Shown here piece by piece: positions 62,504 through 64,000 of a stretch of DNA of 64,000 nucleotides. Each line of letters begins with the position of its first letter. Within the stretch, counting starts at the first letter, position 1. The DNA is from Pseudomonas synxantha BG33R. Lineage in GTDB: Bacteria > Pseudomonadota > Gammaproteobacteria > Pseudomonadales > Pseudomonadaceae. The stretch is taken from assembly GCF_000263715.2 (NCBI RefSeq), contig NZ_CM001514.1:4777674-4841673 (forward strand), written 5' to 3'. Position numbers and translations under genes: made by a program. Under the pieces are notes generated by a model that ran no database searches, was not told the DNA's origin, and worked only from the letters and a program-made list of their open reading frames with translations.

Positions 62504-63691
62504 TCAGGCGGTTGCCACTGACCGGCCGGCAATACGCTGAGCCAGGGCGATGGCGAACAGGCAAAACAGCGACATGACCAGTATCCCCATCATCAGCCCC
62601 ATGGCGGTGCTGGTGTGCCCCTCAGAGAAAAAGAACAGCGCCAGTGCCGCACCCGCCATCTTGATCGCGCCTTGCAGCGCACTCCCGGTACCGGCATGTT
62701 TTGCCTGGCCATGCAGACTGATCCCCAACAACAAGGGTGAGGACAGGCCACAGCCGAGAGCGACCAAAAAGCCATACGCCACCAGCGCCGGGGCCGTGAC
62801 CAACTTGAATGCCTGGAGAACCAGCGGAGCGAGCGCCGCCAACACCGTCAGCGCCACCAAGGACGTCATCAGGATGCGCTCAGGCGAGTAACGATTCAAA
62901 AACCGCTTGGTCAGGTAAGAACCCAAGACGATACCCGCAGAGTAGCCAACGAACAGCAGGCCGTTTTCCTGGCTCTGCAGATGGAACTGCAATTGATAGA
63001 TGAATGGGCTCGCGGTGAAGTAGCCGATGGTGATCGCAAACAGTACCGCAGAGACCAGGCTGTAAACCATGAAGTTGAAGTCGCGCAGCAGCACTTTGAA
63101 ACCCTCAAGCCGTTTGGAAGGCACGCCCTGCAGCGGAGCTGTTTCAACCAGTGTGGCCTTGATAAATACGGCGCCGAGCAGCGTGATCAGGGTCAGTGCG
63201 TAGAAATTATATTGCCAAGGAAGTGCAGCAGTTATAAAACCACCCAGTACCGGCGCAAGCGCAGGCGAGACCTGGGACGCCATGGAGAACACCGTCAGCG
63301 ATTTGGACAACTCGGTTTTATCTTTGAACGTATCGCTCAATATCGCCCGGCTTATCACGGGGCAACCGCCAGCACCGATGCCTGTTAACAAACGAAACAG
63401 ATAGAGCGCCTGAATACTGTCCGCCGTCGACGTCAGGTAATTGCCCAAGGCGCCGAGGGCAAGGGAGACCATAATCACCGGTACCCGCCCTTTTCTATCG
63501 GAGATCGGCCCATACACCAACTGGGACAGTGCAAAGCCTGCCAGATAGAAGACCACCAGGTTTTGGGACTGCGCGTCAGTTACCGAAAATACCCGTGCAA
63601 TCTCCGGCAAGGCGGGGTTGTACAAGTCAATGGAAAACAACCCCAATACCAGGATCAGGCAGGAGTTGGTGATCACCATTCTAGAATTCAC
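62504..63691 (-). CDS. Bcr/CflA-type MFS exporter
   Basis: A 395-residue MFS protein with 12 helices. Motif A is YGPISDRKGRVPVI (about 60-73) and motif C-like sequence follows in AGGCPVISRAILSD, together the DHA1 (Bcr/CflA) drug:proton antiporter pattern. The start is GTG at 63691 after AAGGAGCCTGTC; an ATG at 63679 is weaker. The gene starts 10 bp after the stop of a thiamine-diphosphate enzyme, so the two form an operon, and the exporter may move a product of that pathway. Confidence 0.85.
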   Translation of the reverse strand: MNSRMVITNSCLILVLGLFSIDLYNPALPEIARVFSVTDAQSQNLVVFYLAGFALSQLVYGPISDRKGRVPVIMVSLALGALGNYLTSTADSIQALYLFRLLTGIGAGGCPVISRAILSDTFKDKTELSKSLTVFSMASQVSPALAPVLGGFITAALPWQYNFYALTLITLLGAVFIKATLVETAPLQGVPSKRLEGFKVLLRDFNFMVYSLVSAVLFAITIGYFTASPFIYQLQFHLQSQENGLLFVGYSAGIVLGSYLTKRFLNRYSPERILMTSLVALTVLAALAPLVLQAFKLVTAPALVAYGFLVALGCGLSSPLLLGISLHGQAKHAGTGSALQGAIKMAGAALALFFFSEGHTSTAMGLMMGILVMSLFCLFAIALAQRIAGRSVATA

Positions 63692-63701
63692 GACAGGCTC
63701 C

Positions 63702-64000
63702 TTACAGTAATGGATGGTCTTTCAAGCGTGTGCCGTATTCGCTGTTGGGCGTGGTATGTCGCCCGTCGCATTTGATTTCAATCAGATGAGGGGCGGCGGT
63801 GCTCATGATGCTTTCAATACAATCTTGCAAGGCCTGTGGCGAGTCCACGCACGTCGCACTCACGCCCAGGCTCTGGGCAAACAGGCACCAGTTGTAATCG
63901 GGAATTTGCGTCAGCGCGGCTAAGTTGTCTTTGTTATTGAAGTAACTTGCCGAATAGGACCGGTTATTGAAAACGACGAAGACGATATTCAACCCATGTT
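63702..64000 (-). CDS. Thiamine-diphosphate-dependent enzyme, C-terminal part
   Basis: The last ~99 codons of a gene that enters from the right edge. The visible part (LNIVFVVFNNRSYSASYFNN, then YNWCLFAQSLGVSATCVDSP and APHLIEIKCDG) is the C-terminal end of the diphosphate-binding domain of acetolactate-synthase/benzoylformate-decarboxylase-like enzymes, where NN-x-SY follows the diphosphate motif. The active-site half is outside the window, so the reaction cannot be given. It is followed by the MFS exporter gene. Confidence 0.75.
   Translation of the reverse strand, partial: HGLNIVFVVFNNRSYSASYFNNKDNLAALTQIPDYNWCLFAQSLGVSATCVDSPQALQDCIESIMSTAAPHLIEIKCDGRHTTPNSEYGTRLKDHPLL

Overview
The window is a chromosomal segment of a fluorescent-group Pseudomonas (P. 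fluorescens lineage). The evidence is the arginine-transport and catabolism genes with Pseudomonas-type ArgR sites, two families of ~87-bp REP doublets (REPINs) with GTGGGAG...CTCCCAC arms, several Pseudomonas-typical small proteins (DUF2790, DUF2025, DUF6124, CsbD) and GC-rich coding. I see no tRNA, rRNA, CRISPR array, prophage or complete insertion sequence. Most of the window is ordinary core and accessory metabolism.

Layout. 1-12.4 kb: the 5' part of aruC; a 1696-codon toxin-like gene (dermonecrotic-toxin/DUF6543 type with leucine-rich repeats) followed by the wreck of a second copy; then argR and the arginine/ornithine uptake operon aotJQMOP, with candidate ArgR sites in front of aruC and aotJ. 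12.7-19 kb: acs, a DUF2790 protein, nrdB without nrdA, an HNH-nuclease relic, a HAD hydrolase and a protein with a CoiA-like zinc-binding N-terminus. 19.4-30.5 kb: a small HTH gene behind a LexA-like box, a P-loop kinase-like gene, an amidase and an amidase-like fragment, a metallo-hydrolase divergent from a TetR regulator, a frameshifted diguanylate cyclase, a cytosolic PAS-PAS chemoreceptor, DUF1003, and a LysR / glutamine-amidotransferase / monooxygenase group. 30.7-36 kb: glpQ, a PepSY protein, zntB, a low-GC islet with an orphan gene, and a Pit phosphate transporter. 36-42.9 kb: 5-oxoprolinase genes pxpABC with a divergent LysR, a LysR/SDR pair and a PACE efflux/LysR pair. 42.9-50.9 kb: an ECF42 sigma factor with its DGPF partner, small acetyltransferase and GyrI-like genes, alaC, and the gluconate genes gntP-gntK-gntR with three matching operators. 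51-64 kb: a DUF6124 gene with an unusual leader, a GST/epimerase operon, two proteins of unknown function, a second PAS-PAS chemoreceptor, a ProX-type binding protein, an orphan FecI-like sigma factor, a binding-protein-like/desaturase pair, def-yihY, csbD, and a Bcr/CflA exporter with the 3' end of a thiamine-diphosphate enzyme.

How the parts work together. ArgR, AotJQMOP and AruC form the classical arginine regulon; a hairpin with a T-run between aotJ and aotQ probably sets the binding-protein excess. The gluconate genes share one 14-bp operator, and gntP and acs both carry Hfq/Crc-type A-rich motifs just before their starts, consistent with catabolite repression. The least explained pieces are the LRR toxin gene with its tandemly duplicated 305-residue module, the unknown gene behind an RpoN-like promoter beside a chemoreceptor, the orphan sigma factor group and the DUF6124 leader. 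I found no clearly new multi-gene system. All functional assignments come from reading the sequence without database searches.
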